A stretch of DNA of 64,000 nucleotides from Acidisoma silvae (GTDB lineage Bacteria > Pseudomonadota > Alphaproteobacteria > Acetobacterales > Acetobacteraceae), in contig NZ_JAESVB010000009.1 in the NCBI RefSeq assembly GCF_020618775.1, positions 62,001 through 126,000 of the forward strand, given 5' to 3'. The notes under the pieces were generated by a model. It saw nothing but the letters and a program-made list of their open reading frames with translations, did not search any database and was not told the DNA's origin. Below are positions 35,874 to 44,665 of the stretch, piece after piece. Numbering within the stretch: position 1 is the first letter of the stretch; every line of letters starts with the position of its first letter. Position numbers and translations under genes: made by a program.

Positions 35874-36877
35874 TCCGGCTGATAGATAACACGGTGGAAC
35901 AAAGCGCCCGGCCTGCCGAGCAGACCGGGCAAAGCGGCAGGCAGTGCATCGAAAGCGGTCTCTTCCCGCACAAGACAGTCCAGCCGGGGATCGGCGGCCA
36001 GCGAGAGCGCCAGCGTCAGCCGGCGCGCGTGGCTCCAGCGGGCGCGACGCGAGGGAGCAACGGCCCCGACCTGGGAACTCCGCAGGGACAGGCGTTGGCT
36101 ATGAAAAACGCCACCCAGTGGCACCGTCACCGCGGCGTCACCATACCAGCTCAATTCCATGATCTCGGCTTCGAACCCGGCAAGCGACAAAGCGAGTGTC
36201 AGGCCATCGCTGGTGCCGGACGCGTGAATAACCGCGTCGCAGTCGCGCGGCGCATCATGCGGTTCTGCGAAACCCACCCCCAAGGCTTCCGCAACCGATG
36301 CGCGCGCCGGGTCGATGTCGATCAGCGTGACCTCCGTCCCAGGCAGAGAGGCACAGAGCCAAGCGGCAAGGCAGCCGATTGTGCCGGCACCGACAACGGC
36401 GATGCGGTCGCCAATCCGTGGCGCCAAATCCCAGCTTGCGTTCAACGCCGTCTCAATCTGGGCGGCGAGGACAGCGCGCGAGGTCGGTACCGTATCGGGG
36501 ACCGGGATTGCGGCCTCGTCCGGCAATGTAAAAAGCGTTTGGTGCGGATGAAGGCAAAAGACCCGCTGGCCAAGCCGATCGGCCGGTCCATCGTCAATCA
36601 CGCCGACCGATGCGTAGCCGTATTTGACCGGGAATGAAAAATCGCCTTCCTGAAACGGACACCGCATGCGGGCCCATTCCCCCATCGGCACCCGCCCGGC
36701 AAAGACCAGTGCTTCGGTCCCCCGGCTGATGCCGCTTTGCAGCGCCCGCACCAGCACGGCATTATCCTGGCGCGGCGGGATATCCACGGCGCGGATTTCT
36801 GATTGCGCTGGGCCGGTTATCCAAAGCGCGCGTGCCGCATGCGTGAATAAAGTTTGGGTCAAGGGTGTTCCACTCAC
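35870..36877 (-). CDS. Medium-chain dehydrogenase (BchC-like, zinc ligands not conserved)
   Basis: A 335-aa MDR-family oxidoreductase with the Rossmann motif GAGTIGCLAAWL near residue 165 and the N-terminal GISRGTEALVFAGRVP, which resembles bacteriochlorophyllide dehydrogenase BchC and related enzymes. The usual catalytic-zinc Cys and GHE motif of alcohol dehydrogenases are not seen, nor the four-Cys structural zinc lobe. It is first in the minus-strand trio with the QueD-like and glycosyltransferase genes, so it probably works on the same compound. No bacteriochlorophyll genes are nearby. Confidence 0.75.
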   Translation of the reverse strand: MSGTPLTQTLFTHAARALWITGPAQSEIRAVDIPPRQDNAVLVRALQSGISRGTEALVFAGRVPMGEWARMRCPFQEGDFSFPVKYGYASVGVIDDGPADRLGQRVFCLHPHQTLFTLPDEAAIPVPDTVPTSRAVLAAQIETALNASWDLAPRIGDRIAVVGAGTIGCLAAWLCASLPGTEVTLIDIDPARASVAEALGVGFAEPHDAPRDCDAVIHASGTSDGLTLALSLAGFEAEIMELSWYGDAAVTVPLGGVFHSQRLSLRSSQVGAVAPSRRARWSHARRLTLALSLAADPRLDCLVREETAFDALPAALPGLLGRPGALFHRVIYQPE

Positions 36878-36904
36878 TTTGGCGGATCAATAGCGGGAAT
36901 TTCG

Positions 36905-38617
36905 GTGAGCATCATTTCTATCGACCGGACAATGCCGGCAATGACCGAGGATCGCCAACTCCGGCCAAGGCGCATCCTGGTCCTGCTGCTGAACCTCGCA
37001 AGCTGGATCGCCCTGGGAGCGCTGATGGCACAGATCATCGGCAGCGCCGGCTGGTCCTGGGCGGGGGTGACAATCATGCTGCTCTATCTCATCGCCCTGC
37101 CCTGGACCTTACTGGCCTTCTGGAATGCGGTGATCGGCTTTTTCATTCTCCGCTTCCACAATGATCCCGCGTCCTACACCAATCCTGCGCTGAAGAGGAC
37201 GGATCTACAAGCCGCCATCACCGCGCGAACGGCACTCTGCTTTTGCATCCGCCATGAAAACGTGCCCGGCGTTCTGGCGCGCGTCAAAGCCATGCGCAGA
37301 AGCTTAGGCGCATTATATCAAGGCAGGCAAATCGAGTTTCACATATTAAGCGACAGTACCAGAGCGGATATCTGCGCTGAAGAGGAGATTGCTTTCGCAA
37401 GTGACCCCAGCCTACATTACCGGCGCCGCTCCGCAAATATCGGATACAAGGCCGGAAATCTTCGTGACTTCGCGATAGCATATTCCGACCAAGTCGATTT
37501 CATGATCGTTCTTGACGCAGACAGCCTGATGTCGGGCGCCGCCGTCCTGCGGCTTGTGCGGGTGATGCAGGCAAACCCCAATCTCGGCATTCTGCAAACG
37601 CTCGTAACAGGGCGGCCTGCGACCAGCCCCTTCGCACGCATCTTTCAGTTCGGCATGCGTCATGGAATGCGAACGCATACAACGGGCATCGCCTGGTGGC
37701 AGGGGTCAAGCGGCCCCTATTGGGGCCATAACGCCATCATCCGCCTGCGCCCTTTTGTTGCGCATTGTGCTTTGCCGGTGCTGCGCGAAGGACTGCCGCT
37801 GGCTGGGCATATGCTGAGCCATGATCAGGTGGAAGCCGCACTGATGCGGGCCGCTGGCTTTGATGTTCGCGTTACCGCGGATGAGTTCGAGAGTTGGGAA
37901 GAAAATCCCCCACGGCTGCCGGACTTCATCCGCCGTGACCTGCGCTGGTGCCAAGGCAATCTGCAATATCTGCGCCTGATCGGCCAGCGCGGCTTTCGTC
38001 CAATGGGACGCTTCCAGCTTTGCAACGCCATCGCGATGTATCTGGGAGCGCCCGCCTCCATCATCATGCTGACCGTGGGTATCGCCAATGGGCTGTCCGG
38101 CCGGCATGGCCATGTGCCGCACGCCCTCGCCTTCGGACTTTATTTTGGCATGCTGATCCTGGGTTTCGCGCCGCGCTTGCTGGGCGTCGTCGACATCCTG
38201 TTGCGCACCGAGGACCGCCGGCGCTGGGGCGGCGGCATGCGTCTTTTAGCCGGTGCGGCGACCGACGCGGTTTTTACCGTGATGATCGGCCCCGTGATGA
38301 TGGTCGCACAATCGCGCTTCATATTCGGATTGCTGTTCGGACAGCGCATTATATGGGAAGCGCAGCAACGCGATGACGGTGCTGTCACATTGCGTGAAGC
38401 GATCAGCGGCCTTTGGCCCCAATTCCTGCTGGGATTATTCTTTGGCTCGGCCACTTGGCTGGTCGCGCCAGGATCATTGCCTTGGGCGATACCCACTCTG
38501 GCGGGCTCGCTTCTGGCCGTCCCCTTCGCCTGCATCACCGCCAGTCCCCAACTTGGGGCCTGGATGCAGCGTGTTCGTCTTTGCTCCGTTCCCGGCGAAG
38601 GGGATGATTTCCGCTAA
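36905..38617 (+). CDS. opgH: Osmoregulated periplasmic glucan glucosyltransferase OpgH (MdoH)
   Basis: A GT2 membrane enzyme of about 570 aa that polymerises beta-1,2-linked glucan backbones from UDP-glucose. Visible motifs: HILSDST, IVLDADSLMSGAAV (DxD), YWGHNAIIR and RRDLRWCQGNLQY ((Q/R)xxRW class). Two N-terminal helices and at least four C-terminal helices flank the catalytic domain. It is shorter than E. coli OpgH because the long N-terminal extension is missing. I chose GTG 36905 (GGGAAT upstream); ATG 36932 and 36941 are alternatives. No opgG partner is adjacent. Confidence 0.85.
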   Translation: MSIISIDRTMPAMTEDRQLRPRRILVLLLNLASWIALGALMAQIIGSAGWSWAGVTIMLLYLIALPWTLLAFWNAVIGFFILRFHNDPASYTNPALKRTDLQAAITARTALCFCIRHENVPGVLARVKAMRRSLGALYQGRQIEFHILSDSTRADICAEEEIAFASDPSLHYRRRSANIGYKAGNLRDFAIAYSDQVDFMIVLDADSLMSGAAVLRLVRVMQANPNLGILQTLVTGRPATSPFARIFQFGMRHGMRTHTTGIAWWQGSSGPYWGHNAIIRLRPFVAHCALPVLREGLPLAGHMLSHDQVEAALMRAAGFDVRVTADEFESWEENPPRLPDFIRRDLRWCQGNLQYLRLIGQRGFRPMGRFQLCNAIAMYLGAPASIIMLTVGIANGLSGRHGHVPHALAFGLYFGMLILGFAPRLLGVVDILLRTEDRRRWGGGMRLLAGAATDAVFTVMIGPVMMVAQSRFIFGLLFGQRIIWEAQQRDDGAVTLREAISGLWPQFLLGLFFGSATWLVAPGSLPWAIPTLAGSLLAVPFACITASPQLGAWMQRVRLCSVPGEGDDFR

Positions 38618-38666
38618 GCTCGTTGAACAGGAGAATGGCCTGTCGTGACGCTGGAGCCGCGCCAGG

Positions 38667-39407
38667 CTAGCCGCCGGCTCTCCGCGCCAACAGCGTTTCC
38701 AATCCCCGCAGGGCATCGAAAATCAAGATCGCGATCACGCCGACAATCACACCGCCCTGCACAATGAAGGCCAGATTATTGGACGTCAGACCGGCAATGA
38801 TGACGGCACCCAGCGTCGATGCCGCAACGGTCGACCCGATCGTCGCCGTCGCCATGCTGATGACCACGGAGAGACGGATACCGGCGAGGATGATAGGCGC
38901 CGCCAACGGCAGTTCCACCTGCCACAGGCGCTGCCGGCCCGTCATGCCGACGCCGCGCGCCGCCTCCATGACATTGGCCGGCACAGTGGAAAGCCCGGTC
39001 AGCGTATTCTCGAAAATAGGCAAAAGACCGTAGAGAAACAGCGCAATCAGCGTCGGCTTTTCACCGAACCCGGTCATCGGCACGGCCAATGCCAGCACCG
39101 CCACAGGCGGCACGGTCTGCCCGATATTCACCAGACTGCGCGCAAGCGGCAGAAATTCGCGACCTGACGGACGTGTGACGAGAACCGCCAGCGCTATTGC
39201 AATCAGGCTGGCAGCGAGTGTCGCCACAGCCACGATTGCCAGATGATCGAGCGTCAGAAGAGCCAGACTTCCCTGATCATAGATCGGCGGCGCGCCGTTT
39301 TCCGTCAGCGGCCGCAACAGACCGGCGAACCACGCGGGATGCCACAGAAAGGCGATCAAAAAAGCCAGCAGCGCCATGCGGGGCAGAAAGGACCAGACCC
39401 TGGTCAT
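38667..39407 (-). CDS. yehW: Osmoprotectant-type ABC importer, permease YehW
   Basis: A 246-aa permease with the binding-protein-dependent transport loop EAARGVGMTGRQRLWQVELPLAAPIILAGIRLS. Length and last position in the operon match YehW. The ATG at 39407 overlaps the stop of the ATPase gene (ATGA); the frame is open further but only as shadow. It pairs with the YehY-like permease. In E. coli the YehZYXW system is a low-affinity betaine-type transporter induced by stress; the substrate here is inferred by homology. Confidence 0.85.
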   Translation of the reverse strand: MTRVWSFLPRMALLAFLIAFLWHPAWFAGLLRPLTENGAPPIYDQGSLALLTLDHLAIVAVATLAASLIAIALAVLVTRPSGREFLPLARSLVNIGQTVPPVAVLALAVPMTGFGEKPTLIALFLYGLLPIFENTLTGLSTVPANVMEAARGVGMTGRQRLWQVELPLAAPIILAGIRLSVVISMATATIGSTVAASTLGAVIIAGLTSNNLAFIVQGGVIVGVIAILIFDALRGLETLLARRAGG

Positions 39408-40354
39408 ACAGGGGCTTGTCCAGGCAACCGCGCGGCCGCCATCAGCCTGGCCCGGGTGACCCGACCGAGCGGCGCGCCGTCGGCCGATTGCACGGGTGCC
39501 GCGTCCCGACCTGTCCAAAGCAGAGCGGACAGGCCGTCACGCGCCGTCGCGTCAGCGGATAGCGGCGCGCCATCGGCGGTGCCGGGCTCCACCACGTCCG
39601 CGAGCGTCGTCAGCGACAGCAGGCGGAAGGGCCGGTCAGCCGCGCCCAGCAGGCTTTCGACGAAACCGGTTGCCGGGGCCGTCAGGATTTCAGTCGGGCT
39701 CGCATATTGCAGCAGACGACCGCCATCCATGACGGCAATGCGATCCCCCAGATGGATCGCCTCCTCCATGTCATGCGTCACCATGATGATGGTGGTACCG
39801 AAGCGCCGCTGGATGGCGCGCAGATCGTCCTGCGCCTTGGCGCGGATCACCGGGTCCAGCGCGCCGAAAGGCTCATCCATCAGCAGCACGGCCGGTTCGG
39901 CGGCGAGCGCACGGGCCACGCCCACGCGCTGCTGTTGCCCACCGGACAGCGCGCTCGGGTAGCGCGGGCCGTAAGCCGCAGGGTCCAGCTGGAACAGCGT
40001 CAACAGGTCCGCCACGCGCTGCTTGATCCGCGCCGGCTCCCAACCCAGCAGCTTCGGCACGGTCGCGATATTCTGGGCGACCGTGCGATGCGGAAAGAGC
40101 CCATGTCCCTGGATGGCATAGCCGATCTTGCGCCGCAGCACATGAGGCGAAAGGCTGTGCGTGTCTTGTCCGTCGATGCGAATGCGGCCCGATGTCGGCT
40201 CCACCAGCCGGTTGATCATGCGCAGCAGGGTCGTCTTACCCGAACCCGATGTGCCGACGATGACGGCGATGCTGCCGGCTGGCACGCTCAGCGATACGTC
40301 GCTGACGACCTCCGTATCGTCATAGCGCTTGGTGATAGTGTCGATGTCGATCAT
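39404..40354 (-). CDS. yehX: Osmoprotectant-type ABC importer, ATPase YehX
   Basis: A 316-aa ATPase: Walker A GTSGSGKTT (34-42), the Q-loop at YAIQGHG, signature LSGGQQQR, Walker B VLLMDEPFGALDP and switch His in VTHDMEEA. A C-terminal ~80-residue part (LTTLADVVEPG to the end) looks like a degenerate CBS-type regulatory tail, as in ProV/OpuCA ATPases. It overlaps both flanking permease genes by four bases. It energises glycine betaine/choline-class uptake. Confidence 0.9.
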   Translation of the reverse strand: MIDIDTITKRYDDTEVVSDVSLSVPAGSIAVIVGTSGSGKTTLLRMINRLVEPTSGRIRIDGQDTHSLSPHVLRRKIGYAIQGHGLFPHRTVAQNIATVPKLLGWEPARIKQRVADLLTLFQLDPAAYGPRYPSALSGGQQQRVGVARALAAEPAVLLMDEPFGALDPVIRAKAQDDLRAIQRRFGTTIIMVTHDMEEAIHLGDRIAVMDGGRLLQYASPTEILTAPATGFVESLLGAADRPFRLLSLTTLADVVEPGTADGAPLSADATARDGLSALLWTGRDAAPVQSADGAPLGRVTRARLMAAARLPGQAPV

Positions 40355-41556
40355 GGCGCGCTGTCACGAACAGAAGGGGTGGAAAGCAGTTCGACCACGG
40401 CGTCCAATATCACCGCCGCCGCAAAGGCCAGCGCCACGGTCGGCACGGTGCCGAGCAGTACCAGGTCGATGGCTGTCTGGCCGATGCCCTGAAACACGAA
40501 AACCCCGAAACCGCCGCCGCCGATCAGCGCCGCGATGGTGGCGAGCCCGATATTCTGCACCAGCACGATGCGAATGCCGGTGATGATGACCGGCAGCGCC
40601 AGCGGCAACTCGACCTGAAACAGCCGTTCCCGCTCCGTCATGCCCATGCCGCGTGCGGCGTCATTGGCGGACGGGGAAACAGCGGCAAGGCCCGCGACGG
40701 TGTTCGCCACGACAGGCAGCAAGGAATACAGGAACAATGCGACAAAGGCCGGCGCCATGCCTATGCCTTGAATGCCGATGGCTTTGGCACCGGGGACATG
40801 GACAGCGATCCAGCCGAGCGGCGCGATCAGAAGCCCGAACAGCGCGATGGAGGGAACAGTCTGCACGATATTCAGCGCGTTCAGCACCGCATCGCGGATC
40901 TTTGGCACCCTGTGGCATAGAATGCCGATCGGCAGGCCGAAAGCCACCGCCGCGACCAGCGAGCCTAAAGCAAGCTCGACATGCGCTGCCGCCGCCGCCC
41001 AGAAACTATCGGCGCGAACGGCATATTCCTTCAGGATCGAGAGATTGTCCCAAAGCCCGCTTTTTAGGATGAAGCCAAATACCACGGCTGTCGCCGCCAA
41101 TGCCGCCACACGCCCGAACGGCCCTGGCCGCAATCGGGTCAGCGCATCGGCCGTCAATAGCGCCATGGCGAAGGCCAGAAGCCAAAACCCTGCCGCCGGT
41201 GCCACCCGGGCGTAGGGATTGCCGGACGGCGTCAGCACAATCCCGCTGACCCCGATTGCCCCGGCAAGCGCCAGCAAGACAAGCACGCTCGCGCCAAGGC
41301 GCAGCCAGGCCGGACTGCGCAGGCAGGCGATCGTGATCGCCACGAATAATACAGCCAGCAGAAGGATCGATCCTGTCTGCGGAAGTGCCTCAAGAATCGT
41401 TTTGGCAACACCGGCCAGAATGCGATTGGGCTTGACGGTCGCAAAGGGCAGGCAAAGCCCGCCCAGTGCCACAAGGCTGATCACAAGGCCGATGCGGTCA
41501 GGACGGAAGCGCGCGGCCCCTGCCCTGCCGCCCTGTATCGCTGCGGACAAGGCCAC
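40351..41556 (-). CDS. yehY: Osmoprotectant-type ABC importer, large permease YehY
   Basis: A 401-aa permease, larger than usual because several extra N-terminal helices precede the standard ProW-like domain; this is the character of YehY. The transport loop is DAARGMGMTERERLFQVELPLALPVIITGIRI in the C-terminal half. It begins one base after the binding-protein gene. Both permeases, the ATPase and the binding protein are intact, so the importer should be functional. Confidence 0.88.
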   Translation of the reverse strand: MALSAAIQGGRAGAARFRPDRIGLVISLVALGGLCLPFATVKPNRILAGVAKTILEALPQTGSILLLAVLFVAITIACLRSPAWLRLGASVLVLLALAGAIGVSGIVLTPSGNPYARVAPAAGFWLLAFAMALLTADALTRLRPGPFGRVAALAATAVVFGFILKSGLWDNLSILKEYAVRADSFWAAAAAHVELALGSLVAAVAFGLPIGILCHRVPKIRDAVLNALNIVQTVPSIALFGLLIAPLGWIAVHVPGAKAIGIQGIGMAPAFVALFLYSLLPVVANTVAGLAAVSPSANDAARGMGMTERERLFQVELPLALPVIITGIRIVLVQNIGLATIAALIGGGGFGVFVFQGIGQTAIDLVLLGTVPTVALAFAAAVILDAVVELLSTPSVRDSAP

Positions 41557-42480
41557 TTACTTCAGGAAACCGTTTTTCTTGAGGAAATCCTCGGCCACCA
41601 CCTGCGCCGGCTCGCCCCCGACCTGAACGCGACCATTGAGATCTTGCAGCGTCTTCAGATCGAGCTTTTCAAAGACCGGCTTCAGCAGGTCAGCGATTTC
41701 CGGATGCTGCTTCAGCACGGCCTCGCGGATAATCGGCGTGGGCTCATAGACCGGCTGCACATGCTTGTCGTCTTCCAGAACGACCAGGCCGGACGGAGCG
41801 ATACCGCCATCGGTGCCGTAGACCATGGCGGCATTGGCGCCGTTGGTCTTGTTGGCAGCCGCGGCAATGGTCGCCGCCGTGTCGCCACCCGACAGCACGA
41901 TCAGCTGATCCGGCTTCAGCGTGAAACCATAGGTCGTCTCGAAGGCCGGCAGCGCACCGGCGGAATTGACGAATTCGGAGGAGGCGACGAGCTTGACGGA
42001 ACCTCCGCCCGAAACCCATTTGCCGAAATCGCTGAAGGTGACGAGATGATCGGGGCCGGCGACATCGCCGCGCAAAGCCACGGCCCAGGTGTTATTGGCG
42101 GGCGAAGGCGTCAGCCAGACGATTTTATTAGCGTCATAATCCAGCTTTTTCGCCAGTTCATAGCCCGCTTCCGGGTTCTTCCAGGCAGGGTCGGCCGCCT
42201 TGTTGAAGAAGAAAGCCGCATTGCCGGTATATTCGGGATAGATATCCACGGCGCCGGTTATGATCGCCTTGCGCATGACGGGTGTCGTGCCAAGCTGGAC
42301 CCGGTTGGTCGTCGGAATGCCGTGCGCCTTCAGCACGTCCAGGATGATATTGCCCAGCACACCGCCTTCGGTATCGATTTTGGAGGAGACCACGACCTGA
42401 GCCTCAGCGGCCTGAAGCGGCGCCAATGCGAAAGCCGACAAGGCAATCGCAAGGCACCCTAAACCTTTAATAAAAGACAC
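41557..42480 (-). CDS. osmF: Osmoprotectant-type ABC importer, periplasmic binding protein OsmF (YehZ)
   Basis: A 307-aa OpuAC-type binding protein with a signal peptide (LAIALSAFALAPLQAAEA) and the family pattern SKIDTEGGVLGNIILDVLKAHG, then GAVDIYPEYTGNAAFFF, which is typical of OsmF/YehZ. The start is GTG at 42480, with AAGGAAG 7 bases before it. It leads the four-gene minus-strand operon osmF-yehY-yehX-yehW; a sigma-70-like promoter lies just upstream. Confidence 0.88.
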   Translation of the reverse strand: MSFIKGLGCLAIALSAFALAPLQAAEAQVVVSSKIDTEGGVLGNIILDVLKAHGIPTTNRVQLGTTPVMRKAIITGAVDIYPEYTGNAAFFFNKAADPAWKNPEAGYELAKKLDYDANKIVWLTPSPANNTWAVALRGDVAGPDHLVTFSDFGKWVSGGGSVKLVASSEFVNSAGALPAFETTYGFTLKPDQLIVLSGGDTAATIAAAANKTNGANAAMVYGTDGGIAPSGLVVLEDDKHVQPVYEPTPIIREAVLKQHPEIADLLKPVFEKLDLKTLQDLNGRVQVGGEPAQVVAEDFLKKNGFLK

Positions 42481-42505
42481 CGTGCGACTTCCTTTAAATA
42501 TAATA

Positions 42506-42534
42506 GCTATAAAAATTAGTAATTAATTTTTCAA
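42506..42534 (-). promoter_or_regulatory. Sigma-70-like promoter for osmF operon
   Basis: On the minus strand TTGAAA (42534-42529) and TATAGC (42511-42506) are separated by 17 bases, 26 bases before the GTG start. The region is very AT-rich. Prediction only. Confidence 0.4.
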
Positions 42535-42831
42535 ACTTCTGACGCGCGCTATATAGGGTATTAGGAGACAATCTGATAGCCGATTGCGGCCGGTCCAGGA
42601 AACGGAGTGATACCGCCGACTGCACGGTCTCGCACACCGGCGCCGTTGCGCGGCCCGGCCTTTATTTGAGCCGCCCCAACCCTTTGATATGCGCAAAACC
42701 GGCTGGCGAACCTTGCCGCACAACCTTAATTACTTATTTAAAATAGTATTATTTACAACAATTTTTTATTTGACGCTTTTCACGCGCATTAGAATGGAGT
42801 AAGCATATTTCAGCGTTTTAAAAGGTGCAAT

Positions 42832-42867
42832 ATGTCGTGGCTCCGAATGTCGGGTTCGTGTCGGTGA
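42832..42867 (+). CDS. Possible 11-aa leader peptide ending in Cys-Arg
   Basis: ATG at 42832 with AAAGG six bases upstream opens an 11-codon frame, MSWLRMSGSCR, then TGA. It lies 275 bases before the first ABC transporter gene of the organosulfur island. Short leader peptides that end in Cys-Arg or similar precede sulfur genes in actinobacteria, where ribosome stalling at Cys codons senses cysteine supply. The resemblance is suggestive only; one Cys codon is weak evidence. Confidence 0.3.
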   Translation: MSWLRMSGSCR

Positions 42868-42971
42868 TCAAGCGCAAGCTTGCCTCTCTCCTTCGTCTCC
42901 TCACGCCACGGACAGATTTACTCATGAATCCCTATTTTGTGCCTCAACTGGCCCTGCTCCTGATGGAGGGG

Positions 42972-42995
42972 GTGGGACGCCGCGCATTGTCCCAC
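42972..42995 (+). promoter_or_regulatory. Hairpin in the leader of the first sulfur-island operon
   Basis: GTGGGAC (42972-42978) and GTCCCAC (42989-42995) are perfect complements with a 10-base loop. It sits between the leader-peptide frame and the first transporter gene, where an attenuator could lie. No T-run follows. Confidence 0.3.
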
Positions 42996-43141
42996 GTCAC
43001 TGAAAAGCCTGACGGCACGCGCGCACTCCCCTATCAGTCCACACAGCCTGTAGAGGGCGCTCGGCGGCTTGCCCGCGCTGAAGCCGCAGGCCGGCAGAGC
43101 TTTCATGCAGGCCGCAATTTCGGACGGCCGGGCCCGCTGCG

Positions 43142-44665
43142 ATGACCGTGGCGGCTATTCGCGCCCAGGCCGTCAGCAAAAGCTTCGGCAGTAACCTCGT
43201 CCTAGACAGCGTTTCACTGTCCATTGCGCCGGGTGAAGTGGTGGCGCTGATGGGCGCCAATGGCGCCGGCAAATCGACGCTGGTAAAAATTCTGGCCGGC
43301 GTCCAGCCAGCGGATTCCGGCGTGATCGAAATCGGCGGTCAGGCACTGCGTCTCGCAAGCCCAGCCCAGGCGCAGGCGGCCGGCATTGTCTCCGTGCATC
43401 AGTCTGTCGCCGACGCGGGCGTATCAGCCCTGTCGGTCGCCGAAAACCTGGTTCTGGATGAGATCTGCGGCGCCCGCCTGCCGCTTTTCCTTAGCCCTCG
43501 CCGTATCCGCAGGCGCGCGGCCGAGATCGCGGGGAAAACCGGACTGTCCGTCGATCTTTCGCAGCCGCTTGCCGCATTAAGCCTGGCGGAGCGTCAGCTC
43601 GTCGCCATCGCCCGCGCTTTCGCGGGGCGGCCGAAGCTGCTGATTCTGGACGAGCCCACGGCCTCGCTTTCCGCCCTTGAAGCCGAGCGGCTGTTTGGGC
43701 TTGTCGAGCGGGTCAAGGCCAGCGGCATCGCCGTGCTGTTCATCTCTCACAAGCTTGCCGATCTGCGCCGCATCGCGGACCGTGCCATCGTGCTGCGCCA
43801 TGGCCGCGTACAGGGCGAATTCACCCGCCCGCTCGATCTCGCCGCCGCCACTCGCGCCATGATTGGACGGCAGGTAGTCTCGACCGTTCGTGCCCAGAAC
43901 GCTCACACCAGCGCGCCAAGCCTGACGCTCAGCGGCGTGCAGCTTCGTGAGCACGGGCCAGGCATCAATCTTGATCTCTTTCCCGGCGAAATCACCGTCG
44001 TGACCGGCCCACTCGGCGCCGGTAAAAGCAGCCTGCTGGAAGTGCTGTTCGGCCTGCGCCCGCCTGCGGCCGGTCGCATCACGCTGGGCAGCAAACCCTG
44101 GACGCCGCGCGGTCCTGCGGACGCGATTGCCGCCGGCGTCTTCATGGCGGGCGAAGACCGTTGGCGCACCTCGCTCGCGCCGCATGAGACGCTGGGCGCC
44201 GATCTGGCCGGCACCATCGCGCTACCGCATTTGAAGAACTGGTCTCATGCGCTCGGCTTCCTCGGATTTGGGCGCGAACTGGCCGCCGCACAAACCGCCA
44301 TCCGGCGCCTCGGCATCGTCTGCCGCGGCCCGCGGGACCGGCTGGATCACCTGTCAGGCGGCAATCAGCAGAAGGTCGTCGTCGCCCGCTGGCAGGCGCG
44401 CCCGGCGCGTCTGCTGCTGCTTGATGAACCGTTCCAGGGCGTCGATCTCGGCGCCCGGCATGACCTCATCGCATCCTTGCGCGCCATGGACCCAAGCGCC
44501 GCCATCCTCATCGCCACCAGCGACGTGGAAGAAGCGCTGGAGGCCGCCGACCGTATTCTGGTCCTGCGCGACCGTGGCATCGCGGCGGAATACCGCCCCG
44601 GCCAGGAGGATTTCCTCGGCCGCCTGACCAATCTCGAAACGCTGGTTGCCGGAGCTGCCGACTGA
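43142..44665 (+). CDS. CUT2 (ribose-type) ABC transporter, double ATPase
   Basis: A 507-aa fusion of two nucleotide-binding domains, the RbsA/MglA/XylG architecture. Domain 1 has Walker A GANGAGKST (38-46), signature LSLAERQ and Walker B LLILDEPTASLS; domain 2 has GPLGAGKSS, LSGGNQQK and LLLLDEPFQGVD. Both Walker A motifs look usable, whereas the second is often degenerate in this family. It is first of an ATPase-permease-binding-protein set. Although sugar-type by family, its neighbours are all sulfur-scavenging flavin enzymes, so an organosulfur substrate is inferred. Confidence 0.88.
   Translation: MTVAAIRAQAVSKSFGSNLVLDSVSLSIAPGEVVALMGANGAGKSTLVKILAGVQPADSGVIEIGGQALRLASPAQAQAAGIVSVHQSVADAGVSALSVAENLVLDEICGARLPLFLSPRRIRRRAAEIAGKTGLSVDLSQPLAALSLAERQLVAIARAFAGRPKLLILDEPTASLSALEAERLFGLVERVKASGIAVLFISHKLADLRRIADRAIVLRHGRVQGEFTRPLDLAAATRAMIGRQVVSTVRAQNAHTSAPSLTLSGVQLREHGPGINLDLFPGEITVVTGPLGAGKSSLLEVLFGLRPPAAGRITLGSKPWTPRGPADAIAAGVFMAGEDRWRTSLAPHETLGADLAGTIALPHLKNWSHALGFLGFGRELAAAQTAIRRLGIVCRGPRDRLDHLSGGNQQKVVVARWQARPARLLLLDEPFQGVDLGARHDLIASLRAMDPSAAILIATSDVEEALEAADRILVLRDRGIAAEYRPGQEDFLGRLTNLETLVAGAAD

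Larger units (their letters stand above)
42481..43141. other. 661-base intergenic region between osmF and the sulfur island
   Basis: Divergent control region, AT-rich at 42481-42560 and 42720-42830. It contains the osmF promoter, a short leader-peptide frame (42832-42867) and a hairpin (42972-42995). A longer frame from GTG 42825 ends at 43145, overlapping the next start by ATGA, but its composition and lack of relatives make it doubtful. I cannot place the plus-strand promoter securely; TTGACG at 42770 has only a 14-base spacer to TAGAAT. Confidence 0.5.

Noticed and set aside
42825-43145. 106-codon open frame ending in ATGA overlap with the first CUT2 ATPase gene
   Set aside because: The GTG start lies within the ribosome site of another frame, the product has no family resemblance and its second half is arginine/glycine-rich low-complexity sequence. 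The overlap alone is not enough.
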